From Ruegeria_C sp041537925 (GTDB taxonomy: Bacteria; Pseudomonadota; Alphaproteobacteria; Rhodobacterales; Rhodobacteraceae): a stretch of DNA of 64,000 nt. Made by a program: the position numbers and the translations under genes. The stretch covers positions 10,576 through 74,575 of the forward strand of contig NZ_JBGOSH010000019.1 in the NCBI RefSeq assembly GCF_041537925.1. Direction: 5' to 3'. Position 1 is the first letter of the stretch; each line of letters starts with the position of its first letter. Of the stretch, positions 44,926-53,126 are shown in pieces. A model generated the notes under the pieces. That model was not told the origin of the DNA, did no database searches, and saw nothing but the letters and a program-made list of their open reading frames with translations.

Positions 44926-47900
44926 ATGCCAGTTCTGTCTGTTCAAAATACGCGCATTATCGAACAAAATAGCAGTTTTGAGTACCTGTTTGTTCGTGTC
45001 TCATTGGATGCGGTCGCCACGGCTCCGGTCACGTTCTTTTATTATACGCAGGATGGCACCGCCGAATCCGGGCCTGACTATAGCCCAAGCGCCACGACCG
45101 TAACGATCCCGGCAGGTGAGAGCTTTGCCGATGTGCGCCTCTCGATCAACGGAGATACCGCGATCGAGGGCGACGAGAGCTTTGAGTTCGTGGTTCTGCC
45201 ATCGGCGAATTCATCCCTGCCGGAAGGGGCGTCGGCTATGGTGGCGACGATTACCATTGCGGATAATGATGATGGTGTTGCCGATGCGCCCGCAGGCACC
45301 ACCGGCCCCGGCACGCTCATTTTCGGCCCAGAACGGGAACCGGGCCCGCTGCCAACGGTTACTGCGCATGATCTGAAGATCATCGAAAGCGACAGCAGCT
45401 TTGACTATGCCTATTTCTTGCTGACACTTGACCGTCCCGCGACGGCACCAATTACCTTCAGCTATCATTTGCAGGAAGGAACCGCCACGGGTGGCATCGA
45501 TTTTCGTGCGGCCGCGAGTACAGCGACAATTGCGGCAGGACAGCAATCCAGCTGGATCCGGGTGTCTGTGAACGGTGACACGAATGCAGAAGAAAATGAG
45601 GAATTCCAACTGGTGCTGACGAATATCAGCAATGGCGTCTTTGCCGATGGGGGCGAGATGCTGACTGCGACGGCGACCATTCTGGATGATGATACCGGAC
45701 CGATCTCTGAGCCGGGAGGGGTCGGAAGCGCGGGCGATGCGATCCAAGGACCCGGTCAGTTCGACACGCTCCCAACCCTTCGGTTCCACGATATCAAAGT
45801 GATCGAGGGCAATAGCAGTTTCAAATATGCCTATGTGCCCTATACGTTGGACGCCCCCGCACCGACACAGATCAGGGTTGATTACTATACTCAGGCCGGT
45901 AGCGCATCGAATACACAGGGCGATTTTCAGGATGCGGCAAGCACGCTGACCATCCCCGCGGGCCAGGAAAGCGGGTGGTTGCGGTTCAGCATCAATGGCG
46001 ACACTGCGATCGAAGGTGACGAGAGCTTCACGGTTGTGTTCACCAATCTGCAGAACGCGGATTTTGAGGGTGGCACTGCCGTGATGCAGGCTGAGGTCAC
46101 GATCTTGGATAATGATAGTGGTCCGCTCACGAGTCCTGCCGGGATCGGTAATCCCGCCGATCAATTGCCAACGCCTGTTTCGACCGCGACGGATGTGCCG
46201 GTCCTGCAGATCTCCGAAGTGTCGGTTTTTGAAGGCGACAGCAGTTTCGCTTATGCAGAATTCCTGATTACGTTGGATCGTCCTGCGCCTACCCAAATTA
46301 CCGGCCAATATGTCTTTGACGACGGCACCGCCTCAAAAACCCAAGGGGATTTCAGCGGTGGAGAGGGCACCTTTACGATCAACGCGGGAACGGAAAGCAC
46401 CTATCTGCGCGTGGCCGTCAGCGGGGATACAAGGATCGAAGGGGACGAGTATTTTAACCTCGTCCTGACCGGTCTGCAGAACGCCACATTCTATGGCAAT
46501 GGGCCGGCCCTGGTTGCGCAGGGCACGATCATCGACAATGATTCAGGCATGCCCTCGCAGGACGCCGGGATCGGCGAGGTGGCGAAGCCGGTTCTCGGCC
46601 CGCCCGTTTCGAATGCTGGGGTCGTTCTGGACGTAGTGTCGACCTCGATCCTGGAAGGCGATAGCAGTTTTTCATACGCCTATGTCTATGTCCTGTTGTC
46701 GGAGCCCGCGAAAACCGATGTACAGGTTAACTGGAGCACTGTCGAGAACGCGGATGCCCAGAGCGGCGTGGATTTTGGTGCGAGCGGAGGCACGTTGACA
46801 ATCCCGGCAGGCGCCAGCAGCGGCCGTGTGCGGGTCAGCATCTTTGGTGACAATGCAATCGAAGGTGACGAGAGTTTTGGCGTTGAGTTCTCTTCTCCCA
46901 CCGGAGCGGTGCTGCTCAATGGGCAGACAACGCTCATGGCAGAGGTTCGCATCGCGGGGAATGATGGCACCGGCACGCCGGTCACCGGCCCGGATTTCGA
47001 TTTCGGTACACCTGCAAACAGCGGTCCCAACTATTTGCTCGGAACAAACGGCAAAGATGGGATTCGCGGCTTTGGCGGCAATGACACGATCGTTGGGCTT
47101 GCCGGGAACGACAATCTGGTCGGCGATGGTGGAAATGACGTCCTGCTTGGCGGGCTTGGAGCAGATCGCATGGTCGGAGGATGGGGCAATGACCGCCTGA
47201 CCGGTGGTTTTGGCGCCGATGTCTTTGTGCTGACCTGGGCAATGGGTCAGGACAGGGTCACCGACTTCAAGCACGGCGTTGACCGTCTTGATTTCAGTAG
47301 CCTGTCGCCGGCGCAGCAGGCGAGTGCGAGTTTTGTCAAAACCGGGTCTAACCTTGTGGTTCGCCTCGGTGATGGCTCGACGATCGCACTCGGTAATGTC
47401 CCGGTGATCAACGGAAACGGGAACAGCAACAAACTCGCGGGCACTGTGAAGGATGATTTCATTCAGGCATTTGCGGGCAACGATACGGTTTGGGGCTTTG
47501 CCGGTAATGACATGCTGAACGGGCATAAGGGTGCGGATGTGCTATCGGGTGGCTTGGGCAACGACACCTTGAATGGCGGAGAGGGCAACGATCAGCTGTC
47601 AGGAGGTGCGGGAAATGACGTGCTTGTCACCGGATTCGGGAACAATCGGGTCTTTGCCGGGAACGGCAAGGACTACGCGATCGCCTATGGGGGCGCTGAC
47701 TCGGTCTGGGGCGGCAACGGCAATGACACGCTCTTCGGAGGTGCCGGAAATGACAGTCTCGTAGGCGGCAATGGCGTGGACCGGATCGGTGGCGGTGCTG
47801 GCGATGACGTGATCATGGGGAATGTCGGAAGTGACTTACTGACCGGGGGTACCGGCAATGACAGGATCGACGCCGGAGCTCAGCACGACAGCGTCGATGC

Positions 47901-48459
47901 CGGTGCTGGTAACGACACCGTTCTTGCTGGCGACGGACAGGACACCGTCTACGGATTGGGTGGCAATGATAGCCTGATTGGCGGTAATGGGCGGGACCTG
48001 CTCAGCGGTGGTACCGGCGCTGACGAAATCTTTGCCGGAGAGGGCAATGACACTCTGGTTGGTGGCCTTGGCAATGACAAGCTCTGGGGCGGAGGGGGGC
48101 AAGATGTCTCTTATGGCGGCGCAGGCAGCGATACATTGCTGGGCTTCGCCGGAAATGACGATCTTTGGGGTGGCAATGGTGTCGACCGGCTCGACGGTGG
48201 CGCTGGCAATGATACCCTTCGCGGTGGTGCCGATGCGGACGTGCTTGTCTTTTCGGCCGGAGAGGATCAGGTCATAGCGTTTTCCGAGGGAGACCGGATC
48301 GACCTGTTCGGCGTGGCATCTATCACCAACTTCACCGATCTGCAGAACAACCATCTTTCAGACCCATTGAATGCAGTGATCAACGACGGTTCTGGCAATA
48401 CGATGACACTGGTTGGCGTGGGGTCGGGTGCATTGGACGCAAGCGATTTCATCTTCTGA
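44926..48459 (+). CDS. secreted Calx-beta/RTX calcium-binding protein
   Basis: 1177 residues from the ATG at 44926, preferred over a TTG at 44908 because GGGGGAAA sits 8 bases before it. There is no Sec signal. Five Calx-beta-like units of about 141 residues start near residues 6, 145, 285, 426 and 569, each beginning with an E-x-x-SSF-x-YA core and ending in a DND-type acidic strand. From residue 701 GGxGND nonapeptide repeats form a beta-roll, interrupted by a region at 758-840 (GQDRVTDFKHGVDRLDFSS). The acidic C-terminus ends SDFIF, as in type I secreted proteins. Likely role is surface adhesion or matrix; no enzyme domain is visible. Confidence 0.88.
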   Translation: MPVLSVQNTRIIEQNSSFEYLFVRVSLDAVATAPVTFFYYTQDGTAESGPDYSPSATTVTIPAGESFADVRLSINGDTAIEGDESFEFVVLPSANSSLPEGASAMVATITIADNDDGVADAPAGTTGPGTLIFGPEREPGPLPTVTAHDLKIIESDSSFDYAYFLLTLDRPATAPITFSYHLQEGTATGGIDFRAAASTATIAAGQQSSWIRVSVNGDTNAEENEEFQLVLTNISNGVFADGGEMLTATATILDDDTGPISEPGGVGSAGDAIQGPGQFDTLPTLRFHDIKVIEGNSSFKYAYVPYTLDAPAPTQIRVDYYTQAGSASNTQGDFQDAASTLTIPAGQESGWLRFSINGDTAIEGDESFTVVFTNLQNADFEGGTAVMQAEVTILDNDSGPLTSPAGIGNPADQLPTPVSTATDVPVLQISEVSVFEGDSSFAYAEFLITLDRPAPTQITGQYVFDDGTASKTQGDFSGGEGTFTINAGTESTYLRVAVSGDTRIEGDEYFNLVLTGLQNATFYGNGPALVAQGTIIDNDSGMPSQDAGIGEVAKPVLGPPVSNAGVVLDVVSTSILEGDSSFSYAYVYVLLSEPAKTDVQVNWSTVENADAQSGVDFGASGGTLTIPAGASSGRVRVSIFGDNAIEGDESFGVEFSSPTGAVLLNGQTTLMAEVRIAGNDGTGTPVTGPDFDFGTPANSGPNYLLGTNGKDGIRGFGGNDTIVGLAGNDNLVGDGGNDVLLGGLGADRMVGGWGNDRLTGGFGADVFVLTWAMGQDRVTDFKHGVDRLDFSSLSPAQQASASFVKTGSNLVVRLGDGSTIALGNVPVINGNGNSNKLAGTVKDDFIQAFAGNDTVWGFAGNDMLNGHKGADVLSGGLGNDTLNGGEGNDQLSGGAGNDVLVTGFGNNRVFAGNGKDYAIAYGGADSVWGGNGNDTLFGGAGNDSLVGGNGVDRIGGGAGDDVIMGNVGSDLLTGGTGNDRIDAGAQHDSVDAGAGNDTVLAGDGQDTVYGLGGNDSLIGGNGRDLLSGGTGADEIFAGEGNDTLVGGLGNDKLWGGGGQDVSYGGAGSDTLLGFAGNDDLWGGNGVDRLDGGAGNDTLRGGADADVLVFSAGEDQVIAFSEGDRIDLFGVASITNFTDLQNNHLSDPLNAVINDGSGNTMTLVGVGSGALDASDFIF
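44941..46965 (+). repeat. five Calx-beta-type repeats
   Basis: Units begin at about 44941, 45361, 45781, 46204 and 46633, a period near 423 bases. Shared cores are IIEQNSSFEYLF, IIESDSSFDYAYF, VIEGNSSFKYAYV, VFEGDSSFAYAEF and ILEGDSSFSYAYV, and each unit has G-DExF and an acidic closing strand. The linkers with GIG or GVG and Pro-rich stretches are also repeated. Amino-acid identity is moderate and codons differ, so these are old duplications. Confidence 0.85.
47029..48240 (+). repeat. RTX GGxGNDxL calcium-binding repeats
   Basis: Two tracts (47041-47220 and about 47440-48240) encode tandem nine-residue units such as GGNDTIVG-, GGEGNDQLS and GGAGNDTLR. In RTX proteins each turn pair binds Ca2+ outside the cell and drives folding after type I secretion. 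The gap between tracts has a serralysin-like strand segment. Confidence 0.9.
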
Positions 48460-48483
48460 TCGCCTGTTGTTTCAGGTCTACAG

Positions 48484-48515
48484 CGGCCCGGGCGGATGTG
48501 ATCGGGCCGTTTTTT
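48484..48515 (+). terminator. rho-independent terminator of the RTX gene
   Basis: CGGCCCG pairs with CGGGCCG around a 12-base loop, followed by six T residues (48510-48515), 24 bases after the stop. A clear intrinsic terminator; the convergent gene ends 50 bases beyond. Confidence 0.85.
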
Positions 48516-48565
48516 CGTACAGTTGAACCAGGACAGAGCCGATCTGCATGGTCCATTGAGACGCG

Positions 48566-49639
48566 TCAATTGGCGGTCAGATCAGTCCAGACCAGACGGT
48601 GGCGGCTGGCATTGACTGCGTGTTCATACATCGGATCGTCAGGCGCGGGCCAGAATACGCCTGATCCGGCAACTTGCCAGTCGCGGGATGGCAGGATGTA
48701 GTCGACGCGCATTCGGCCCGGTTTCTCCCAGTCTACCGTATCCAGCACGTTGGGCGTCCGGTGTCCCTGATCCGGGGCCTGCAGGGCACCTGCGCTTTGG
48801 GGCGCGGGATCCTGCAGTTTCGGATGGGTCAGCAAAGAGCGGATCGCCGCGCTAAACCCGTCGCTGTCATGGGGGTCAAGGTTTGCACCGCCCAAAAGTA
48901 CCAGGCGCGCCTCGGGTGGTGCGCCGAAATGGCCTTCCAGAAAATGGTGCCAGAACAGTATTTCATCCCTGTTGCGCAATCCATTGCGGTCTTCGGAGCC
49001 ATCAAAAACCGGAGGGCCGGCCTGAAAAGTCAATAGATCGACCCGGCCGGTTGGGGTCTCAATCGGCACAACCCAATGGACGGTCGATGACAGGCGCTGG
49101 ATCGCTTGCGCTTCTATAGAGGGGAAGGGCAAGCCATCCACCTGCGGCAAGGTCGCTCCAGGCAGATCGCGCCAGAGCAGCGCTGAGAAATCTCGAACCT
49201 CTTCGTGCAGGATCGGATGCTTCGACAGAATCGCGATACCTGCCTGCCCGGCAAAAGTGCCATATCCCTGCGCGTCACCAGGGCCACCGGTCAGGCCGTC
49301 TCCGTCCAGATCGAGATCGGTTGCCAGTCCGCTATTTGGGCGCAGATGTAGGAGGTGGTCAAACCGAGCCCCGGCGTCTGCGAGCTTGTCTGTCAGGGCG
49401 CTCAGAGCTTTGGCCTCGTGGTCCCAGTCGATGCTTTGCAATGCAATGATGTCCGGGTTCAGCTGCGCAATGATCTGGGTCACCTGCCGGATGCGTGCGT
49501 CACGCCCCTTTTCGATATCACGCAACAGCAGGCCGGGGCCATCGCGGCTCAGTTCGGTGTTGTAGGTGGCGATGCGCAGTTGCTGGCCGTTGGCGATCGC
49601 TGGCAGCGCCAGAAGCAGCGCCAGGGCCAGTCGGATCAT
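48566..49639 (-). CDS. endonuclease/exonuclease/phosphatase-fold exported protein
   Basis: 357 residues with a signal peptide (MIRLALALLLALPAIANGQ). The EEP-fold motifs are LRIATYNTELSRDG (Asn in the metal site), PDIIALQSIDWD (usual Glu of ALQEV is replaced by Ser-Ile), RLVLLGGANLDPHDSDG (normally GDFN; here GGANL) and VDYILPSRDW. Several catalytic positions deviate, so it may not be a working nuclease or phosphodiesterase. The start overlaps the upstream membrane protein's stop by 4 bp. Confidence 0.75.
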   Translation of the reverse strand: MIRLALALLLALPAIANGQQLRIATYNTELSRDGPGLLLRDIEKGRDARIRQVTQIIAQLNPDIIALQSIDWDHEAKALSALTDKLADAGARFDHLLHLRPNSGLATDLDLDGDGLTGGPGDAQGYGTFAGQAGIAILSKHPILHEEVRDFSALLWRDLPGATLPQVDGLPFPSIEAQAIQRLSSTVHWVVPIETPTGRVDLLTFQAGPPVFDGSEDRNGLRNRDEILFWHHFLEGHFGAPPEARLVLLGGANLDPHDSDGFSAAIRSLLTHPKLQDPAPQSAGALQAPDQGHRTPNVLDTVDWEKPGRMRVDYILPSRDWQVAGSGVFWPAPDDPMYEHAVNASRHRLVWTDLTAN

Positions 49640-50475
49640 GCGGTTTGCATGGCCTCGGTATCGGCGTCCGCATAGGCGCGGCGGCGCTTTTCCTCAATCA
49701 GTTCGGCAATGCGCATCATTGCCATTCCGCGCATGACCATGCTGGCAGGTAAGAAGGCCCAGGCGCTGACAACCCAGATCATGGTGTGCGGATTTTCCAT
49801 CGGGAAGGGATTGACGACATTGGACGCGATCTTGACGAAGGCCGGGATCACAAAGGGCAGCAGGAATCCGATGACCATGTTGGCGCGCCCGTCTTTTTGC
49901 AGCCGCGCCACAACGTCGCCACCTGTGGTGGGGTCGAACAGCGGCAGGTTGATCCAGACATTGAATGCCCCGTTGCTGGTGGGCCAGCCACGAACCCGGA
50001 CCGAAAAGTAGAAGGTTAATATCGTTGTCAGCGATAGGACATAGGCCAAGCCGGCGGCAAGGCGAACCGCATTGATTGTGTCCAGAGAGCTGTGGTCCGG
50101 TAGCATCAATACGATCAGCCGGACCGGAGAATAAGGGAAATCGACCATGTGCGCTGTCAACACACCAAGGCCAGAGAACAGGGCGGTCACATTGGTCGGT
50201 TCATATTGGTGTTTGATGATCAGCGTCAAGAAAGTGACCATCGACATCAGTGCCACAAACCGCAGACGGTTCAACGGTGGGGCGTCCCGGAATTCTACGA
50301 AGCTTGGAAATGCCGAATTGTATTCGGCAAATGTCAGCACAAAAGCAAGGATCGCGACAAGAACCACGATCTCGACCGAGCTTGTGAGGTAGCCCGGTAG
50401 ATAGAGTGCAGGCGTGGCAACCATCACAGCCACGAGCAGACCGCGCGTCGCCGCGCCGGTGATACGTCCAATCAC
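49636..50475 (-). CDS. conserved membrane protein of unknown function
   Basis: 279 residues with about seven hydrophobic segments: ATRGLLVAVMVATPALYLPG, VEIVVLVAILAFVLTFAEY and others. The end, EEKRRRAYADADTEAMQTA, is a charged cytoplasmic tail. No named domain is recognised. It is co-transcribed with the EEP-fold protein (4-bp overlap), so the two probably act together at the envelope. Confidence 0.7.
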   Translation of the reverse strand: MIGRITGAATRGLLVAVMVATPALYLPGYLTSSVEIVVLVAILAFVLTFAEYNSAFPSFVEFRDAPPLNRLRFVALMSMVTFLTLIIKHQYEPTNVTALFSGLGVLTAHMVDFPYSPVRLIVLMLPDHSSLDTINAVRLAAGLAYVLSLTTILTFYFSVRVRGWPTSNGAFNVWINLPLFDPTTGGDVVARLQKDGRANMVIGFLLPFVIPAFVKIASNVVNPFPMENPHTMIWVVSAWAFLPASMVMRGMAMMRIAELIEEKRRRAYADADTEAMQTA

Positions 50476-50793
50476 AATTCGACCCCTTCAAACTGGACGG
50501 GTCGATACATTGCCGAACCCGTTCCCAACTTGGCCCTTCCCGTAAAGGGCGAGTAGTTTTTTGCACTATTTGTGCAGGCGTTAATCAGTCACTCAAGTAG
50601 AACCTCTTGCTAACAGGCGATTCCGGGCAAAAAAGTGGCAAAACTGGTGCGTTCTTGCATCAATCCTAGTTTGGTGCGCTTATTGATCAGGAGTTGAATA
50701 CCACATCTTGTGGTTGGAGGCGGCAGAGGCGCATGAGCAGATTTTCCTACCCTCTCAAGGTTGCATGATTCGAATCGGTGCTACCAGAGGCTA
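50476..50793. other. intergenic region, no gene seen
   Basis: About 320 bases upstream of the membrane-protein operon. It contains AT-rich stretches around 50550-50600 (TAGTTTTTTGCACTATTTGT) that may hold promoters. One 11-codon ATG frame at 50734 follows GGAGG but is too short to support. Confidence 0.4.
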
Positions 50794-51759
50794 TCACCAG
50801 ATTCGAAGCGCCTGTTTCAGCCGGTCGTGAAGCAAATAAAATTTACGACGCTGAAAACTACTGCTGTCATATTTTGACTGGGTGATAGACAGCCAATCGA
50901 TCAGCAGCCGGGCGCGAATGCAGAAATCCAGAATGTCTATGTCCAGGGGATGGCTGTACTGGCGCAGGAACATCTCTTTATTGGCGCGCAGAATGCCGCT
51001 GCGGTCCAACGCGTCAGGTGTTGCAGGGCGAAAGACATCCATCTTGAGAAAATCCACGATATCATAGACCAGAAGTTTCTCGGTCGCTTCGGTAAAGTCG
51101 ATGCCGTAAGTCGCGCCCTTTCCAAGAAGCAGGTTTCGGCCATGAAAATCGCCGTGCGTAAAGCCGCAAGTATCGAGGCGACGGGTCAGGCTTTCGCCCT
51201 GCCGTCGGAGCATGTTGATCATCGGAGAGTATGTGGATGCGGCGGCTTTGGGTGTGTCATGCACCAGGGTGGCGATCATCTCGAACGTCCATTGTGGCCA
51301 GAACTCGGCTCTCGACTGTTCTTTGAAGCTGTGCAGGTTGTGTAACCACGCCCCCGCGCGCCGATAGACCTGTGCCGCCTGATGATTGTCGGGAGTTTTG
51401 TAGATCACCTCGGTCGCGGTCGGCCGGTCAATGTACTCGGTGACAAAAAACTGCCCGCAGGGCGAAAGAAATTCTGGGCGCACGATGCGGGTGGTTTCGA
51501 ATTGGAGGAAGTGGTCGTAGAGCTTGCGCAAAACAGCGTATTCGTCCCGAAGACGGCCGGTTTGACCCCCTGTCAGATCGATTTTGAGGGAATAGTTCTT
51601 GTCACCGATGACGACGTAAAAAACCTGTCTTTCGTTCGGAAAGTCGGCCGATCTATAGATGCAGGTGAACGCAGTTTCGCCCTTGGCGCTCAAAGCCCGG
51701 CTGAATTCGCCAACAAAGCCGGCGATCAGGTTCTGATCGAAGTTGAGCAGATTTGGCAC
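50794..51759 (-). CDS. aminoglycoside-phosphotransferase-fold kinase
   Basis: 321 residues. FTHGDFHGRNLLLGKG is the catalytic HGDxHxxN loop and YGIDFTEA the metal-binding Asp strand of the APH/choline-kinase fold; NYSLKIDLTGGQ supplies the usual ATP-binding Lys. The substrate could be a sugar, a small alcohol or lipopolysaccharide core. The gene stands alone, upstream of the leu terminator, and is not linked to a known pathway. Confidence 0.75.
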   Translation of the reverse strand: MPNLLNFDQNLIAGFVGEFSRALSAKGETAFTCIYRSADFPNERQVFYVVIGDKNYSLKIDLTGGQTGRLRDEYAVLRKLYDHFLQFETTRIVRPEFLSPCGQFFVTEYIDRPTATEVIYKTPDNHQAAQVYRRAGAWLHNLHSFKEQSRAEFWPQWTFEMIATLVHDTPKAAASTYSPMINMLRRQGESLTRRLDTCGFTHGDFHGRNLLLGKGATYGIDFTEATEKLLVYDIVDFLKMDVFRPATPDALDRSGILRANKEMFLRQYSHPLDIDILDFCIRARLLIDWLSITQSKYDSSSFQRRKFYLLHDRLKQALRIW

Positions 51760-51839
51760 TAAGCGGAACCCTTCCTGTCTGCGGGATCCTGTTGGTGACG
51801 TGAGGCGCGCGACGGGAGCTCGGTAGATAGGGGTGAACG

Positions 51840-51866
51840 AAAAAGGCCGCGCAATTGCGCGGCCTT
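51840..51866 (-). terminator. rho-independent terminator after leuD
   Basis: On the minus strand GGCCGCGC pairs with GCGCGGCC around AATT, followed by five T residues, 22 bases past the leuD stop. The symmetrical stem could also act on the opposite strand weakly. Confidence 0.8.
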
Positions 51867-51887
51867 ATGTTTGAGCGCATTGATCAC

Positions 51888-52493
51888 TCAAACCCAGGGG
51901 CGTTCTTGTGCCGCTTTGCCCTCGAAGGCGTCGATGGCGTGCGCTTTTTCCATGGTCTGGCCGATATCGTCGAGCCCGTGAAGCAGGCAGTGCTTTTTAT
52001 GCGCGTCGACCTCGAACTCGATCACTACGCCATCGGAGGTGATGATCTCCTGCACGTCCAGATGCACCGAGATGCGGGCATTCTCGCCCTTGTGCGCATC
52101 TTCCATGATGATGTCGTGATGCTCCTCAGAGACGACGATGGGCAGGATGCCGTTCTTGAAGCAGTTGTTGAAGAAGATATCGGCAAAGCTGGTCGAGATC
52201 ACGCAGCGGATGCCAAAGTCTTTGATCGCCCAGGGCGCATGTTCGCGCGAGGATCCACAGCCGAAATTGTCGCCGGCCACCAGAATCTCGGCCTGGCGAT
52301 AGGCGGGTTGGTTCAGAACAAAGTCATCCTTTTCGCCGCCATGATCGTGGTAGCGCATCTCATCAAACAGGTTCTTGCCGAGGCCAGAGCGTTTGATGGT
52401 CTTCAGGTGGACCTTGGGGATAATCATATCTGTGTCGATATTGATCAGGGGCATGGGGGCAGCCACACCGGTGAGTCGTTCAAACTTGTCCAT
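51888..52493 (-). CDS. leuD: 3-isopropylmalate dehydratase small subunit
   Basis: 201 residues, the LeuD length. NIDTDMIIPKVHLKTIKRSG is the signature opening of the swivel domain, and GDNFGCGSSREHAPWAIKDF the loop that closes over the substrate. With LeuC it isomerises 2-isopropylmalate to 3-isopropylmalate in leucine synthesis. It is the last gene of the leuC-hdeD-leuD transcript and is followed by an intrinsic terminator. Confidence 0.97.
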   Translation of the reverse strand: MDKFERLTGVAAPMPLINIDTDMIIPKVHLKTIKRSGLGKNLFDEMRYHDHGGEKDDFVLNQPAYRQAEILVAGDNFGCGSSREHAPWAIKDFGIRCVISTSFADIFFNNCFKNGILPIVVSEEHHDIIMEDAHKGENARISVHLDVQEIITSDGVVIEFEVDAHKKHCLLHGLDDIGQTMEKAHAIDAFEGKAAQERPWV

Positions 52494-52530
52494 TTTCTTA
52501 CTCCCGCGGTCGGGGCAGCCCCCGTACCGC

Positions 52531-53088
52531 TTAGCTTTCTTTTATTTCCGTGTCGGTGGCTTCGCCGCCATTCTTGCGCAGGAAGAGTGCCATGAAGATC
52601 AGGCCGAAACCGTTGAACAGCATTTCGATACCCAAGAGAATTCCGAGCAGTTTCAGCAACCATGTGGGATCTTCACTGGCATAGTTCCAGATGATCACTG
52701 CCAGAATGATCGACAGAATGCCGGAAATGAGCGTTGGGGCAAAAAGCCCGGTACCGCGCATCTGGAACGACAGGATGATCCGCGCAATGCCGCCTGCCAT
52801 GAACAGGATCAGCACCACCGTGGCGAGCGTCAGCGTCCCTTCGAGCGGATGCGCCAGAAACGACCAACCCAGAAACAGCATGACCGCCGCCATAATGATG
52901 GCCAGGACCTTGCGTCCTGTCCCCTCGACCGAGAAGCCGCCGACCAATTGCAACCCACCGCTGATCAGCAGCAAGATACCAGTGAGTAGCGTCACGGTAA
53001 CCGAAGCCACCACCGGTGCCCCCAGAACGATAACGCCGAATACAATAGACAGCAGTCCCAGCAGGAACCATTTTAACCAGTCGCTCAT
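52531..53088 (-). CDS. HdeD-family membrane protein (DUF308)
   Basis: 185 residues with six hydrophobic segments arranged as tandem two-helix units, as in HdeD. GVIVLGAPVVASVTVTLLTG and GWSFLAHPLEGTLTLATVVL are recognisable. E. coli HdeD contributes to acid resistance at high density; its role here is unknown. The gene lies between leuC and leuD with short gaps on both sides (38 bases each), so it should be co-transcribed with leucine genes. Confidence 0.85.
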   Translation of the reverse strand: MSDWLKWFLLGLLSIVFGVIVLGAPVVASVTVTLLTGILLLISGGLQLVGGFSVEGTGRKVLAIIMAAVMLFLGWSFLAHPLEGTLTLATVVLILFMAGGIARIILSFQMRGTGLFAPTLISGILSIILAVIIWNYASEDPTWLLKLLGILLGIEMLFNGFGLIFMALFLRKNGGEATDTEIKES

Positions 53089-53126
53089 GTGTCTCTTTCC
53101 TCAAAAAGCCAAGTCTTGAGCGTAGC

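Noticed and set aside
45211..46308. 365-codon minus-strand frame in the Calx-beta gene
   Set aside because: It is antisense to the repeated region; the repeated composition makes long mirror frames likely.
47029..48240. Dense direct repeats considered as a CRISPR array or minisatellite
   Set aside because: They encode GGxGND nonapeptides in one reading frame, with no constant repeat/unique spacer pattern.
50730..50820. TTCGAAT-containing sequence resembling a tRNA T-loop
   Set aside because: No cloverleaf could be built around it; acceptor and anticodon stems are missing.
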